A stretch of DNA of 64,000 nucleotides from Pararhizobium capsulatum DSM 1112 (lineage in GTDB: Bacteria > Pseudomonadota > Alphaproteobacteria > Rhizobiales > Rhizobiaceae): NCBI RefSeq assembly GCF_030814475.1, contig NZ_JAUSVF010000001.1:517001-581000 (forward strand), given 5' to 3'. A program made the position numbers and the translations under genes. The notes below the pieces were generated by a model. The model saw only the letters and a list, made by a program, of their open reading frames with translations, was not told the origin of the DNA and ran no database searches. Below, in pieces: positions 52,618 through 61,414 of the stretch (the stretch's first letter is position 1; the number at the start of each line of letters is the position of its first letter).

Positions 52618-52951
52618 TATTTTGGGGATGCTATAGCTGAAGCCTGCTGAAAAGGGCGCCCGGTTTCGGTCTTGCGGAAAATGGAGCGGATATGGCTGCG
52701 GACGGTTTCATAGGCGAGACCGGATTAGAGTTTGTCAGGGAAAAGTGGAAACCGGTTTTCCCAAAAAGACAAACGAAAACAAAAGAATCTAAAGAATGTC
52801 CCGTACAATCTGAACCAGACATTCTTTAGGCGGCGATATCGACAGCGCCGGTCCCCTTGGCGAGCGGCATCGAGATACGCGCTTCGGCCGGGGTCAAACC
52901 AAAAAGGGCTGCAAGCTTTTCCGGCTTTTTCGGGTGCGTAAATTCCTAACG
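52618..52951 (-). pseudogene. LuxR-type regulator remnant split by a RIME-like repeat
   Basis: Two minus-strand fragments of a LuxR helix-turn-helix lie on either side of repeat copy 5. Upstream piece (52951-52829): EFTHPKKPEKLAALFGLTPAEAR, then ISMPLAKGTGAVDIAA. Downstream piece (52725-52618): GLAYETVRSHIRSIFRKTETG, then a short tail and stop. Joining them with one TA kept restores frame and the exact HTH spacing (IAA-xx-GLAYETVRSH), although the joint codon would be TAA. An in-frame stop precedes the first piece and the sensor domain is gone, so the gene is dead. Confidence 0.8.
52726..52828 (+). repeat. RIME-like two-palindrome mosaic repeat, copy 5 (inside luxR pseudogene)
   Basis: 103 bp, TAGAG at left and CTTTA at right. 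Outer arms of palindrome 2 changed together (AAAGAATGTC with GACATTCTTT), while the inner left arm is mutated (CCGTACA) and no longer pairs fully. Palindrome 1 has one substitution (CCCAAAAA). Same orientation as all other copies. Confidence 0.85.
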
Positions 52952-52972
52952 AACTCACGCCCATGCGCATGA

Positions 52973-53009
52973 AAAAAGCCGGCCTCCGCAAACGGTGACC
53001 GGCTTTAAG
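52973..53009 (-). terminator. Terminator after the OmpA lipoprotein gene
   Basis: On the minus strand, AAAGCCGG-TCACCG-TTTG-CGGAGG-CCGGCTTT forms a stem with a small internal mismatch, followed by a run of T (52979-52973). It ends 20 bases from the gene stop. Confidence 0.85.
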
Positions 53010-53028
53010 CATAGTTGAAGCAAAGGTT

Positions 53029-53694
53029 TTAGCCTTCGCGGATCGGAGCGATGGAGATTTCGACGCGGCGGTTCTGCGCGCGGCCAGCTTCGCTTGCGTT
53101 GGACGCCACCGGGCGATCCTGGCCGTAGCCGATGGCCGACATGCGTCGCTGGTCAACGCCCTGTGTCGCAAGGTAGTTGGCGACCGAAGCGGCGCGGCGT
53201 TCCGAGAGGCCCTGGTTGTAGCTAGGATTGCCGGTCGAGTCCGTATGGCCGTCGACGTCGACAAGCGTCTTGTTGAACTTGCGCAGCACGATCGCCACCG
53301 AGTTCAGCGTTGAGTAGAAGCCCGGTATCACCTGGTCCTGATCGGTCGCGAAAGTGATGTTCGAAGGCATGTTGAGGATGATGCGGTCGCCGGCGCGGGT
53401 CACGGAAACACCGGTCCCCTGCAGCTGGGCGCGCAGTTCAGACTCCTGGCTGTCCATGTAGTTGCCGATCAGGCCGCCGCCGAGTGCGCCGATCCCGGCA
53501 CCGACGAGCGCTGCGTCACGCCGCCCACGGGCGCTACCGCCAACGAGCAGGCCGGTTGCCACGCCAAGGCCCGCGCCAATCAGCGCGCCGCCAGCCGTGT
53601 TCGACATCTTCTGTTCGCCCGTATAGGGATCGGTGGTCGTGCAGCCGGAGAGATAGACGGCCGCGATGGCCGCGATGGCAGTTTTCTTGATCAT
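53029..53694 (-). CDS. OmpA-family lipoprotein with glycine zipper (221 aa)
   Basis: A lipoprotein signal peptide with lipobox LSGC (Cys at about 18): MIKKTAIAAIAAVYLSGCTTT. A glycine-zipper membrane-spanning region follows (GGALIGAGLGVATGLLVGG...GAGIGALGGGLIGNYMD), then a C-terminal OmpA/peptidoglycan-binding domain (FNKTLVDVDGHTDSTGNPSYNQGLSERRAASVANYLATQGVDQRRMSAIGYGQDRPVASN). YiaD-type. It anchors the outer membrane to peptidoglycan. ATG at 53694 is chosen to give a short leader. Confidence 0.93.
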   Translation of the reverse strand: MIKKTAIAAIAAVYLSGCTTTDPYTGEQKMSNTAGGALIGAGLGVATGLLVGGSARGRRDAALVGAGIGALGGGLIGNYMDSQESELRAQLQGTGVSVTRAGDRIILNMPSNITFATDQDQVIPGFYSTLNSVAIVLRKFNKTLVDVDGHTDSTGNPSYNQGLSERRAASVANYLATQGVDQRRMSAIGYGQDRPVASNASEAGRAQNRRVEISIAPIREG

Positions 53695-53839
53695 GGAATC
53701 ATTCGTCCTCAAAAAGTGCTTCCCTGCTTCATACTACCGATTGCGGCGGGAAGATGAAGACGTTGCATATACACGAGCATATCGTGTTGCAGACGGAGCC
53801 GGTGACGTCCTAGGGACGGCGCAACGGTGTGCGAAGATC

Positions 53840-53874
53840 GAGACAGCGCCGGTTCAAAAACCCGGCGCTGTCTC
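53840..53874 (-). terminator. Hairpin downstream of the 124-aa secreted protein gene
   Basis: GAGACAGCGCCGG (53840-53852) pairs perfectly with CCGGCGCTGTCTC (53862-53874), 9-base loop. No U-run, but a very stable 13-bp stem 8 bases after the stop codon. Confidence 0.6.
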
Positions 53875-53881
53875 CGGCTCA

Positions 53882-54256
53882 TTACTCGGTCAGGTCAATT
53901 TCTTCGGTGTTGCCGCCGGTGCAGGTGTAGCAGCAATCGTCGCAGGTTTCGGCATTGTCCGGGCCGGTGCCCCAATAGGTAGCCTTGTCACCGGAAACCC
54001 AGGCGCCGTAGCAGATTTTTTCGCCTTCATCGCAGGCCAGCGGAATCTGCTTGGTCTCGCCGTCATCCAGATAATAGACCTGATTGTTGCCCGGCCAGAC
54101 ATGGTCACGGTCCTGGCTGTAGAGTTCGAGCTCGACGGCATTCGGATGGCTGTTGCGCATCTGGAAGGTAACGTCGGCTGCAAACGAGGCAGCGACAGAA
54201 CCCAACAGGATTGCAGCGGAAAGCGCGCCAAGCTGCGCGCGGCGAATGATGGACAT
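53882..54256 (-). CDS. Small secreted Cys-rich hypothetical protein (124 aa)
   Basis: Signal peptide (MSIIRRAQLGALSAAILLGSVAASFA-AD). The mature protein of about 95 residues starts VTFQMRNSHPNAVELELYSQDRDHVWPGNNQVYYLDDGE. It has six Cys, four clustered as CDDCCYTC, plus 'LACDEGEKICYG'. This looks like a disulfide- or metal-binding periplasmic protein. Family unknown to me. GGGGAAAT precedes the ATG at 54256. Confidence 0.78.
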   Translation of the reverse strand: MSIIRRAQLGALSAAILLGSVAASFAADVTFQMRNSHPNAVELELYSQDRDHVWPGNNQVYYLDDGETKQIPLACDEGEKICYGAWVSGDKATYWGTGPDNAETCDDCCYTCTGGNTEEIDLTE

Positions 54257-54374
54257 GAATGATTTCCCCTTTTGCATCGGCGCCCCGCCGACGCGTATTG
54301 GCTAGCATGCAAATCGGGCTTGCGAAACGGGGTGGAGCCAGCCGTTTGCGCCATTTTTGGTAATTATCTGCTGC

Positions 54375-54905
54375 TCAGATCGCCGAAAGCGATTTGTAAA
54401 AAAACGTGGAGCCACAATAACTACCGTCCGGCATCAGCGCGTATTGTGGGATGACACCAACACGCTGCCAGCCGAGCTTCGAATAGATGGTTTCCGCCGC
54501 GCTTCCCGTTGCTGTGTCGAGGACCAGAACATGTCTCTTGTGATGGAGCGCCTCCGCTTCTGCTCGCTCCATCAGTAGCCGGGCGAGCCCGAGGCCGCGT
54601 GCCCTGCGATGAACCAGCAGCTTCTTCAGGTCCGCCCGGTGCGGCTGGTTCGGCATGGTACCGATGCCAAGTTGCACGGTACCGACAATATCCTCGCCCA
54701 GCTTTGCGGCGATCAGCACGGTCTCACCGACTTGAATGGCGGAAACAACACCGCGCCAATAGGGCAGGGCGTCTGCAGTCGAATAGGGGGTCAGGAAGCC
54801 GACGGAAGCACCGCCTTCGACACAATCGGAGAGGATTTCGCAGAGCGCCGGTATGGCCGTTTCGGCCTGTGCAGAGGAAAGGACGTGCAGGACAGGTTGG
54901 TTCAT
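54375..54905 (-). CDS. GNAT-family N-acetyltransferase (176 aa)
   Basis: GNAT fold with acetyl-CoA motif 'LKKLLVHRRARGLGLARLLMERAEAEA' (R-x-x-G-x-G/A form, RARGLGLA) and 'ETIYSKLGWQRVGVIPQYAL'. Substrate unknown. It starts 7 bases after the XRE/cupin gene and is probably controlled with it. Confidence 0.87.
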   Translation of the reverse strand: MNQPVLHVLSSAQAETAIPALCEILSDCVEGGASVGFLTPYSTADALPYWRGVVSAIQVGETVLIAAKLGEDIVGTVQLGIGTMPNQPHRADLKKLLVHRRARGLGLARLLMERAEAEALHHKRHVLVLDTATGSAAETIYSKLGWQRVGVIPQYALMPDGSYCGSTFFYKSLSAI

Positions 54906-54912
54906 CGCTGTA

Positions 54913-55485
54913 TCACTTTTTGCGGTTGAGAACGACGGCGTAGCGCGCCGGCTCGTTATAGGGGTTATGGAAGACGTGACCATCGCCCAGCGCCATGAAA
55001 AGGCAGTCTCCCGCCTCCAGCACATGGATCTCGTCACGAAGGGTCATGTTGAGCCGGCCGCTGAACAGCCAGATATGCTGTGTTGTCCCGGTCTCGATCT
55101 GGTGTGGATCGAAAACAACACGAGCGCCGGGTGGAAACTCGACGTCAACGATATCGACGGAGGAATCGACTCCTTCGGGCGAAACGGAGCGGCGTAGATA
55201 ACCGGTTTCCGGATCTCGCCACTGACGCTGGTCGCAGCGGCGCGAAAAAGGCGAGGCGGGCGCCTCGTCGGTGGCGAAAAAGCGGGAGAGGGTCGTCCCG
55301 AGTGCTGCGCAAAGCCGCGCGAGGAGCTGCGCGGTCGGGCTTGCCTCCGATCGCTCCACTTTGGAAATCATCGCGCGACTTACGCCCGAGCGCGTGGCGA
55401 GGTCGTCGAGAGTTAAGCCACGCTGTTGGCGCAGCAGGCGGATGCGTTCGCCAATGGCGGCTTCGAGAGGGTCGTTGTTTTCCAT
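54913..55485 (-). CDS. XRE-family regulator with C-terminal cupin domain (190 aa)
   Basis: N-terminal helix-turn-helix (IGERIRLLRQQRGLTLDDLATRSGVSRAMISKVERSEASPTAQLLARLCAALGTTLSRFF), then a cupin sensor domain (VEFPPGARVVFDPHQIETGTTQHIWLFSGRLNMTLRDEIHVLEAGDCLFMALGDGHVFHNP). This architecture is common for regulators of adjacent catabolic or acetyltransferase genes. ATG at 55485 is chosen; an ATG at 55509 would put the operator palindrome inside the gene. No Shine-Dalgarno is seen for either. Confidence 0.88.
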   Translation of the reverse strand: MENNDPLEAAIGERIRLLRQQRGLTLDDLATRSGVSRAMISKVERSEASPTAQLLARLCAALGTTLSRFFATDEAPASPFSRRCDQRQWRDPETGYLRRSVSPEGVDSSVDIVDVEFPPGARVVFDPHQIETGTTQHIWLFSGRLNMTLRDEIHVLEAGDCLFMALGDGHVFHNPYNEPARYAVVLNRKK

Positions 55486-55487
55486 TA

Positions 55488-55510
55488 TATGAGAATTGTA
55501 TTTTCTCATA
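55488..55510. promoter_or_regulatory. Operator palindrome at the XRE/cupin gene start
   Basis: TATGAGAA (55488-55495) and TTCTCATA (55503-55510) are perfect inverted repeats, 7-base spacer, 2 bases upstream of the ATG at 55485. Likely autoregulatory site. Confidence 0.55.
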
Positions 55511-55669
55511 ATGGAGTCAAGCGACTGGTCATCCCGCCGGAATTATTTTCGCCATGCCGCTTTGGCGATAGCCGGGGCACTTGGCAAACGCTACGATGGT
55601 CTCGCTGTCTGCCCGGAAACGTGTTCTATGGCAATATGTTAGATAGCGTTTAAGGAGCAGAGGGTTTCC

Positions 55670-56947
55670 ATGACGGCCGCAGATCACCCGCAGGTTGGCG
55701 AACCGGGCGGCTCGCTCTTGTCCATTGCCAGCATCGTCCTTTCCATGGCCTGCGTCGCCTTGGGCAACGGATTGATGCTGGCTTACGTGCCTTTCGTGCT
55801 GTCGCGGGCGGATGCTCCCTCCTGGGTTACCGGGGCTGCGGTCACGTCGCTGGCCTTTGGCGGCTTTGCCGGCTGTTTCATCGCAGGGCCGGTCATACGC
55901 CGCGTCGGCCATGCCCGTGCCTTTGCTTGCTCTATGGCATTCGTCATAGTCTCGGCCGTCATCATCGCGCTCGGGGTCAATCCACTGTTGTGGCTGGCAG
56001 CACGCATGCTCTACGGCATGTCGGGCAACGCAAATTTCATCATCGCCCAGAGTTGGGTCAATCATGCGAGCGCCAACAGCTGGCGTGGCCGTGCCATGTC
56101 GGGTTTCTATATGGCCTATGTCATCTGCCTCGGCGTCGGCGCCTGGATCTTCGGCCAGATTCCTGCGGAGGGCAATGTCTCCCCATTGCTGACGATCTGC
56201 TTCACCGCCATCGCCATCCTGCCCGTCGGCCTTACGCGGCTTCCCAATCCGCCACCGCCGGCCAAGGTCAGCGTCGATATTCCCATGACCTGGCGCAATT
56301 CGCCTGTCGCCTTCGTCGGCGTCCTGGCTGCGGGCGGGCTTTCGATGACGGTGCAGGGTTTCACGCCAATCTATGCCGCTACAAATTCCGTCAGCCAGCA
56401 GGACGTTGCGCTGCTGATGTTTGTCATGCAGCTCGGCCTGATCTTCATCCAGTATCCGCTCGGCGTCCTGTCTGACAGGATCGACAGGCGCATCGTGCTG
56501 ATTATTGCATGCCTGCTGATCGCGGCTGCGGCTCTTGCCGCCTTCTTCGTCCCGTTCTCGCAAATGCTCGTTCTCATGCTGGTCTTCGCGATCTGGGCAG
56601 GTGCAGTCGAGGCGGTCTACTCGCTTGCCAATGCCCATGCCAACGACCGCACGGTACCAGCCGATTTCGTGCCATTGGCTTCGACCATGCTGCTCTGCTG
56701 GTCGAGTGCGGCGACCATCATCCCCCTGGGGGTCACGGTGTTGACGCCCATTTTCGGACCGCAGACCTTTATCTATGCCGTACTCGGCATCGCATTTGCC
56801 TATATTGCCTTTGTTGCGGTCCGCTTGCTGCACCGGGAAGTCATGCCGGCGCACCTGCGCGAGAGCTTCGAGATCAAGACGGCGCAGATGCCAAATGCCG
56901 AGGGGCTGGTCGAAGGCCACGGAATGCCAGCGGACACTGGGCGCTGA
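55670..56947 (+). CDS. MFS transporter (425 aa)
   Basis: A 12-helix major facilitator. 'SLLSIASIVLSMACVALGNGLMLAYVPFVLSRADAPSWVTGAAVTSLAFGGFAGCFIAGPVIRRVGHARAF' resembles the YcaD/YfkF-like subgroup. Motif A-like 'YPLGVLSDRIDRRIVLI' sits between helices 8 and 9. Substrate unknown. AAGGAG is upstream of the ATG at 55670. Divergent from the XRE/cupin gene. Confidence 0.87.
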   Translation: MTAADHPQVGEPGGSLLSIASIVLSMACVALGNGLMLAYVPFVLSRADAPSWVTGAAVTSLAFGGFAGCFIAGPVIRRVGHARAFACSMAFVIVSAVIIALGVNPLLWLAARMLYGMSGNANFIIAQSWVNHASANSWRGRAMSGFYMAYVICLGVGAWIFGQIPAEGNVSPLLTICFTAIAILPVGLTRLPNPPPPAKVSVDIPMTWRNSPVAFVGVLAAGGLSMTVQGFTPIYAATNSVSQQDVALLMFVMQLGLIFIQYPLGVLSDRIDRRIVLIIACLLIAAAALAAFFVPFSQMLVLMLVFAIWAGAVEAVYSLANAHANDRTVPADFVPLASTMLLCWSSAATIIPLGVTVLTPIFGPQTFIYAVLGIAFAYIAFVAVRLLHREVMPAHLRESFEIKTAQMPNAEGLVEGHGMPADTGR

Positions 56948-56985
56948 GCCCGGAATTATAGTCAACAATCGGTGCATTTCCCGCT

Positions 56986-57013
56986 TTGCGGCGGTTGCGA
57001 CCACTGCTATATG
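56986..57013 (+). promoter_or_regulatory. Possible promoter giving a leaderless lepA transcript
   Basis: TTGCGG (56986-56991), 16 bases, TATATG (57008-57013), then ATG at 57020 only 6 bases later. No Shine-Dalgarno is present before the ATG. Transcription would begin at or next to the start codon. Confidence 0.35.
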
Positions 57014-57019
57014 CGGCCC

Positions 57020-58846
<1,827 letters not shown>

Positions 58847-58856
58847 TCTTTCCATT

Positions 58857-58894
58857 CATGTTCTATGTGCGTTATAATTCGCACATAGAACATG
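58857..58894. promoter_or_regulatory. ccdAB operator/promoter: 38-bp palindrome with -10 in its loop
   Basis: Arms CATGTTCTATGTGCG (58857-58871) and its exact complement (58880-58894), 8-base loop TTATAATT that contains a perfect TATAAT (58873-58878). The right arm ends on the ATG of ccdA at 58892. A CcdA/CcdB complex bound here would cover the promoter. Confidence 0.8.
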
Positions 58895-59134
58895 GATCTG
58901 GATATGTCGTCACCCGCTCGTGCATTGGATCAACTCTCCGTCGATAGCCATCTCGTCGCTGAAGCGCGTGAGCTAAAGATTGACGTATCAGTTGCAGCTG
59001 CTGAAGGCATAGCCCAGGCAATCCGGACCGAGCGCGAGCGCCTTTGGTTGTTAGAAAACGCGGAGGCAATCCGCCAGTCCAATGAATATGTCGAAAGACA
59101 TGGTTTGCCATTGGCGAAATATCGCGCTTTCTAA
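58892..59134 (+). CDS. ccdA: CcdA-type antitoxin (80 aa)
   Basis: Type II antitoxin. N-terminal ribbon-helix-helix region (VDSHLVAEARELKIDVSVAAAEGIAQAIRTERERLWLLENAEAI) and a disordered C-terminal toxin-binding tail 'RQSNEYVERHGLPLAKYRAF', the usual CcdA ending. The ATG at 58892 lies in the palindrome; an ATG at 58904 (MSSPARAL) is an equally good start, with GGAT before it. The stop overlaps the ccdB start (TAATG). Confidence 0.9.
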   Translation: MDLDMSSPARALDQLSVDSHLVAEARELKIDVSVAAAEGIAQAIRTERERLWLLENAEAIRQSNEYVERHGLPLAKYRAF

Positions 59135-59433
59135 TGGCTCGTTTCGACGTTTATCAGATCAAGGGTGGGGATCTTCCGGTCGTCGATCTTCAAGCGACAT
59201 TTCTCGATAGTCTACACCATCGCGTCGTGGCGCCGCTTATCCCCGCTGAGATTTTCTTCAAGCCGTTGAGCCGTTTGAACCCGAGAATTGTCCTGGAGAA
59301 CAGGACCTATGTTCTCGCAACTCATCTCATGGCCGCTGTACCAACTCACGAGATTGCTGTGAAAGTGGGAAATGTTTCCCACTGCCGTGACGAGATCGTC
59401 GCTGCAACGGATTTCCTCTTCCAAGGGTTCTGA
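59134..59433 (+). CDS. ccdB: CcdB-type toxin (99 aa)
   Basis: CcdB poisons DNA gyrase. The protein has the CcdB frame: 'MARFDVYQIKGGDLPVVDLQATFLDSLHHRVVAPLIP', 'LNPRIVLENRTYVLATHLMAAVP', and the end 'RDEIVAATDFLFQGF'. The C-terminal three-residue toxic motif of F-plasmid CcdB (WGI) is replaced here by QGF, so toxicity and target are inferred. Chromosomal location between lepA and glnII suggests a horizontally acquired module. Confidence 0.9.
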   Translation: MARFDVYQIKGGDLPVVDLQATFLDSLHHRVVAPLIPAEIFFKPLSRLNPRIVLENRTYVLATHLMAAVPTHEIAVKVGNVSHCRDEIVAATDFLFQGF

Positions 59434-59454
59434 ATCAGCTATCCTTCAAAAACA

Positions 59455-59483
59455 AAACGGCGCGAACAATGTTCGCGCCGTTT
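59455..59483 (-). terminator. Terminator between ccdB and glnII (convergent)
   Basis: AAACGGCGCGAAC (59455-59467) pairs with GTTCGCGCCGTTT (59471-59483), 3-base loop; on the minus strand it continues as TTTTGTTTTTG. Ends glnII; may serve ccdB also. Confidence 0.9.
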
Positions 59484-59504
59484 CCTGTTTCGGGAGATTG
59501 CCAA

Positions 59505-60545
59505 TCAAGCTGCCGCGGAGGCGCTGCCTGCGAGCGGAACTTCGGAGATGGTCTTAAGAACCTGCGAAGCGATCTGGTAGGGGTCGCCCTGGGAGTTGGG
59601 GCGGCGATCTTCCAGATAGCCCTTGTAATCGTTCTTGACGAAGGAATGCGGGACGCGGATCGAGGCGCCACGGTCGGCAACGCCGTAGGAGAACTTGTTC
59701 CACGGAGCGGTTTCGTGCTTGCCGGTCAGACGCTTGTCATTGTCCGGGCCGTAAACGGCGATGTGGTCCATGAGGTTCTTTTCGAAAGCAGCCATGAGGG
59801 CTTCGAAGTATTCCTTGCCGCCGACTTCGCGCATGTATTTGGTCGAGAAGTTGCAGTGCATGCCGGAGCCGTTCCAGTCGGTGTCGCCGAGCGGCTTGCA
59901 GTGATACTCGATGTCGATGCCATACTTTTCGGTCAGGCGCTGCAGCAGGTAGCGTGCCATCCAGATTTCGTCGGCAGCCTTCTTGGAGCCCTTGCCGAAA
60001 ACCTGGAATTCCCACTGACCCTTGGCCACTTCGGCATTGATGCCTTCGTGGTTGATGCCGGCAGCGAGGCACAGGTCGAGGTGTTCTTCGACGATTTCGC
60101 GGGCAACGTCGCCGACGTTCGAATAGCCGACGCCGGTGTAGTACGGGCCTTGCGGAGCCGGGTAACCGGACTCGGGGAAGCCGAGCGGGCGGCCGTTCTG
60201 ATAGAAGAAGTATTCCTGTTCGAAGCCGAACCAGGTGCCTTCGTCGTCAAGAATGGTGGCGCGGGCATTGGTCGAATGCGGCGTTACGCCGTCCGGCATC
60301 ATCACTTCGCACATGACGAGAGCACCGTTGGTGCGGGCTGGATCCGGATAGATCGCAACCGGCTTCAAGACGCAGTCCGAGGAGCGGCCTTCGGCCTGCA
60401 TCGTCGACGAACCGTCGAAGCCCCAGAGCGGCAGCTGTTCCAAGGTCGGGAACTCTGCGAATTCCTTGACCTGCGTCTTGCCGCGCAGGTTAGGGACCGG
60501 CGTATAACCATCGAGCCAGATGTACTCGAGCTTGTATTTTGTCAT
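59505..60545 (-). CDS. glnII: Glutamine synthetase type II (GSII, eukaryote-like, 346 aa)
   Basis: Joins ammonia to glutamate using ATP; the non-adenylylated, octameric enzyme typical of rhizobia. 'YKLEYIWLDGYTPVPNLRGKTQV', 'WGFDGSSTMQAEG', 'FGFEQEYFFYQNGRPLGFPESGYPAPQGPYYTGVG', 'INAEVAKGQWEFQVFG', 'DWNGSGMHCNFSTKYMRE'. ATG at 60545 with GAGAGAC upstream. A sigma-54 promoter upstream indicates NtrC control under nitrogen limitation. Divergent from gstI. Confidence 0.97.
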   Translation of the reverse strand: MTKYKLEYIWLDGYTPVPNLRGKTQVKEFAEFPTLEQLPLWGFDGSSTMQAEGRSSDCVLKPVAIYPDPARTNGALVMCEVMMPDGVTPHSTNARATILDDEGTWFGFEQEYFFYQNGRPLGFPESGYPAPQGPYYTGVGYSNVGDVAREIVEEHLDLCLAAGINHEGINAEVAKGQWEFQVFGKGSKKAADEIWMARYLLQRLTEKYGIDIEYHCKPLGDTDWNGSGMHCNFSTKYMREVGGKEYFEALMAAFEKNLMDHIAVYGPDNDKRLTGKHETAPWNKFSYGVADRGASIRVPHSFVKNDYKGYLEDRRPNSQGDPYQIASQVLKTISEVPLAGSASAAA

Positions 60546-60640
60546 TTGACGTCTCTCATCATGAGTTGCTTCGAAAACGAGCACGCCCCGTTGGCAGGGC
60601 GGCCAAAACCGCCCGATCACCGAGGACCCGGAAATCTGTG

Positions 60641-60657
60641 AAGCATAATGTGTGCCA
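60641..60657 (-). promoter_or_regulatory. Sigma-54 promoter of glnII
   Basis: Minus strand: TGGCAC (60657-60652, -24) and ATGCTT (60646-60641, -12). The GG and GC doublets are separated by 10 bases, the required spacing. It lies about 100 bases upstream of glnII. A GTTGCA-G-TGCAAC palindrome at 60792-60804 is a possible activator site. Confidence 0.75.
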
Positions 60658-60959
60658 GTTTGATCGAAGACACCGGACAATCGCAAAGAAAACCAACTCT
60701 TTGCCGGTTATCAGCCTTCCCGGCGGGGATTCTTGCTGTCGTCACGCGGGGTTAGCAAAAGCGCGACATTTTTGCCTATATTTTAGACATCGTTGCAGTG
60801 CAACACGAGTGTCATCTGGTTTTTTGAGTCGCATGCGTCGTAATATGCTTACAAAAGAAACATTTGCCGAAATATTTTGCAGTAGATAGTGCAAAAACCA
60901 GGCAAAGTTGTTATATTCCCTCCAAGCGCAGATCGCGCCCCAACACCGGAGGCCATAAT
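60658..60959. other. Divergent control region between glnII and gstI
   Basis: No gene. Carries activator-type palindrome GTTGCA-G-TGCAAC (60792-60804) and AT-rich sequence 60760-60920 that presumably holds the gstI promoter. No clear second sigma-54 promoter was found. Confidence 0.5.
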
Positions 60960-61163
60960 ATGGCAATACATACGCATCACGGGTCTGCCGAGATCGTGCA
61001 GTTCCCGGCAGGCATGTTCAGACGCTCCCGCCCGCTTTCCGAAGCTGGCAGCGTCATTTCGTTCCGCAGGAAGCCGGAAGTCATCTGCTACGAAGCCCTC
61101 GAAAGCAGCTGGTACCATGGCGAAGCCGTACGCGAAGCGGACACGGAAAAACGCCTCGACTGA
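60960..61163 (+). CDS. gstI: GstI, glutamine synthetase translation inhibitor (DUF2735, 67 aa)
   Basis: In Rhizobium leguminosarum a 63-aa gene divergent from glnII makes a protein that blocks glnII translation when nitrogen is ample. This gene has the same position and orientation, a similar size and the DUF2735 features: 'MAIHTHHGSAEIVQFPAGMF' (SAEIVQFP) near the N-terminus and 'SSWYHGEAVREADTEKR' at the end. GGAGG precedes the ATG. Confidence 0.85.
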   Translation: MAIHTHHGSAEIVQFPAGMFRRSRPLSEAGSVISFRRKPEVICYEALESSWYHGEAVREADTEKRLD

Positions 61164-61165
61164 GA

Positions 61166-61193
61166 GGACCGGACTGCCGAAAGGCAGCCGGTC
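61166..61193 (+). terminator. Hairpin after gstI
   Basis: GACCGG-A-CTGCC, loop GAAA, GGCAG-C-CGGTC form a stable stem 2-3 bases after the gstI stop. No strong T-run follows. Confidence 0.5.
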
Positions 61194-61414
61194 GCATTCG
61201 TCATCGTTTAAGCGATATCTTCGCAAATGCTCCTAGCCCGCTTTGGGGCACTTTTCCCACGACTGAGTTCTCTGTCTCGTTGCTGAAAACCTTTCGGCGG
61301 CTGCAAATGGCTGTCACGCTACAAGACGCTTGCGCGTTTTAAACACGCGCCTATCTCCCGAAGTGGACGTCGCTTTGATAAACAGTCACGCGATATGAGA
61401 ATGGGAGAAACATC

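Noticed and set aside
55529..57004. 491-aa minus-strand frame opposite the MFS gene
   Set aside because: Low-complexity shadow (Asp/Arg/His/Gly) of a clear 12-helix transporter.
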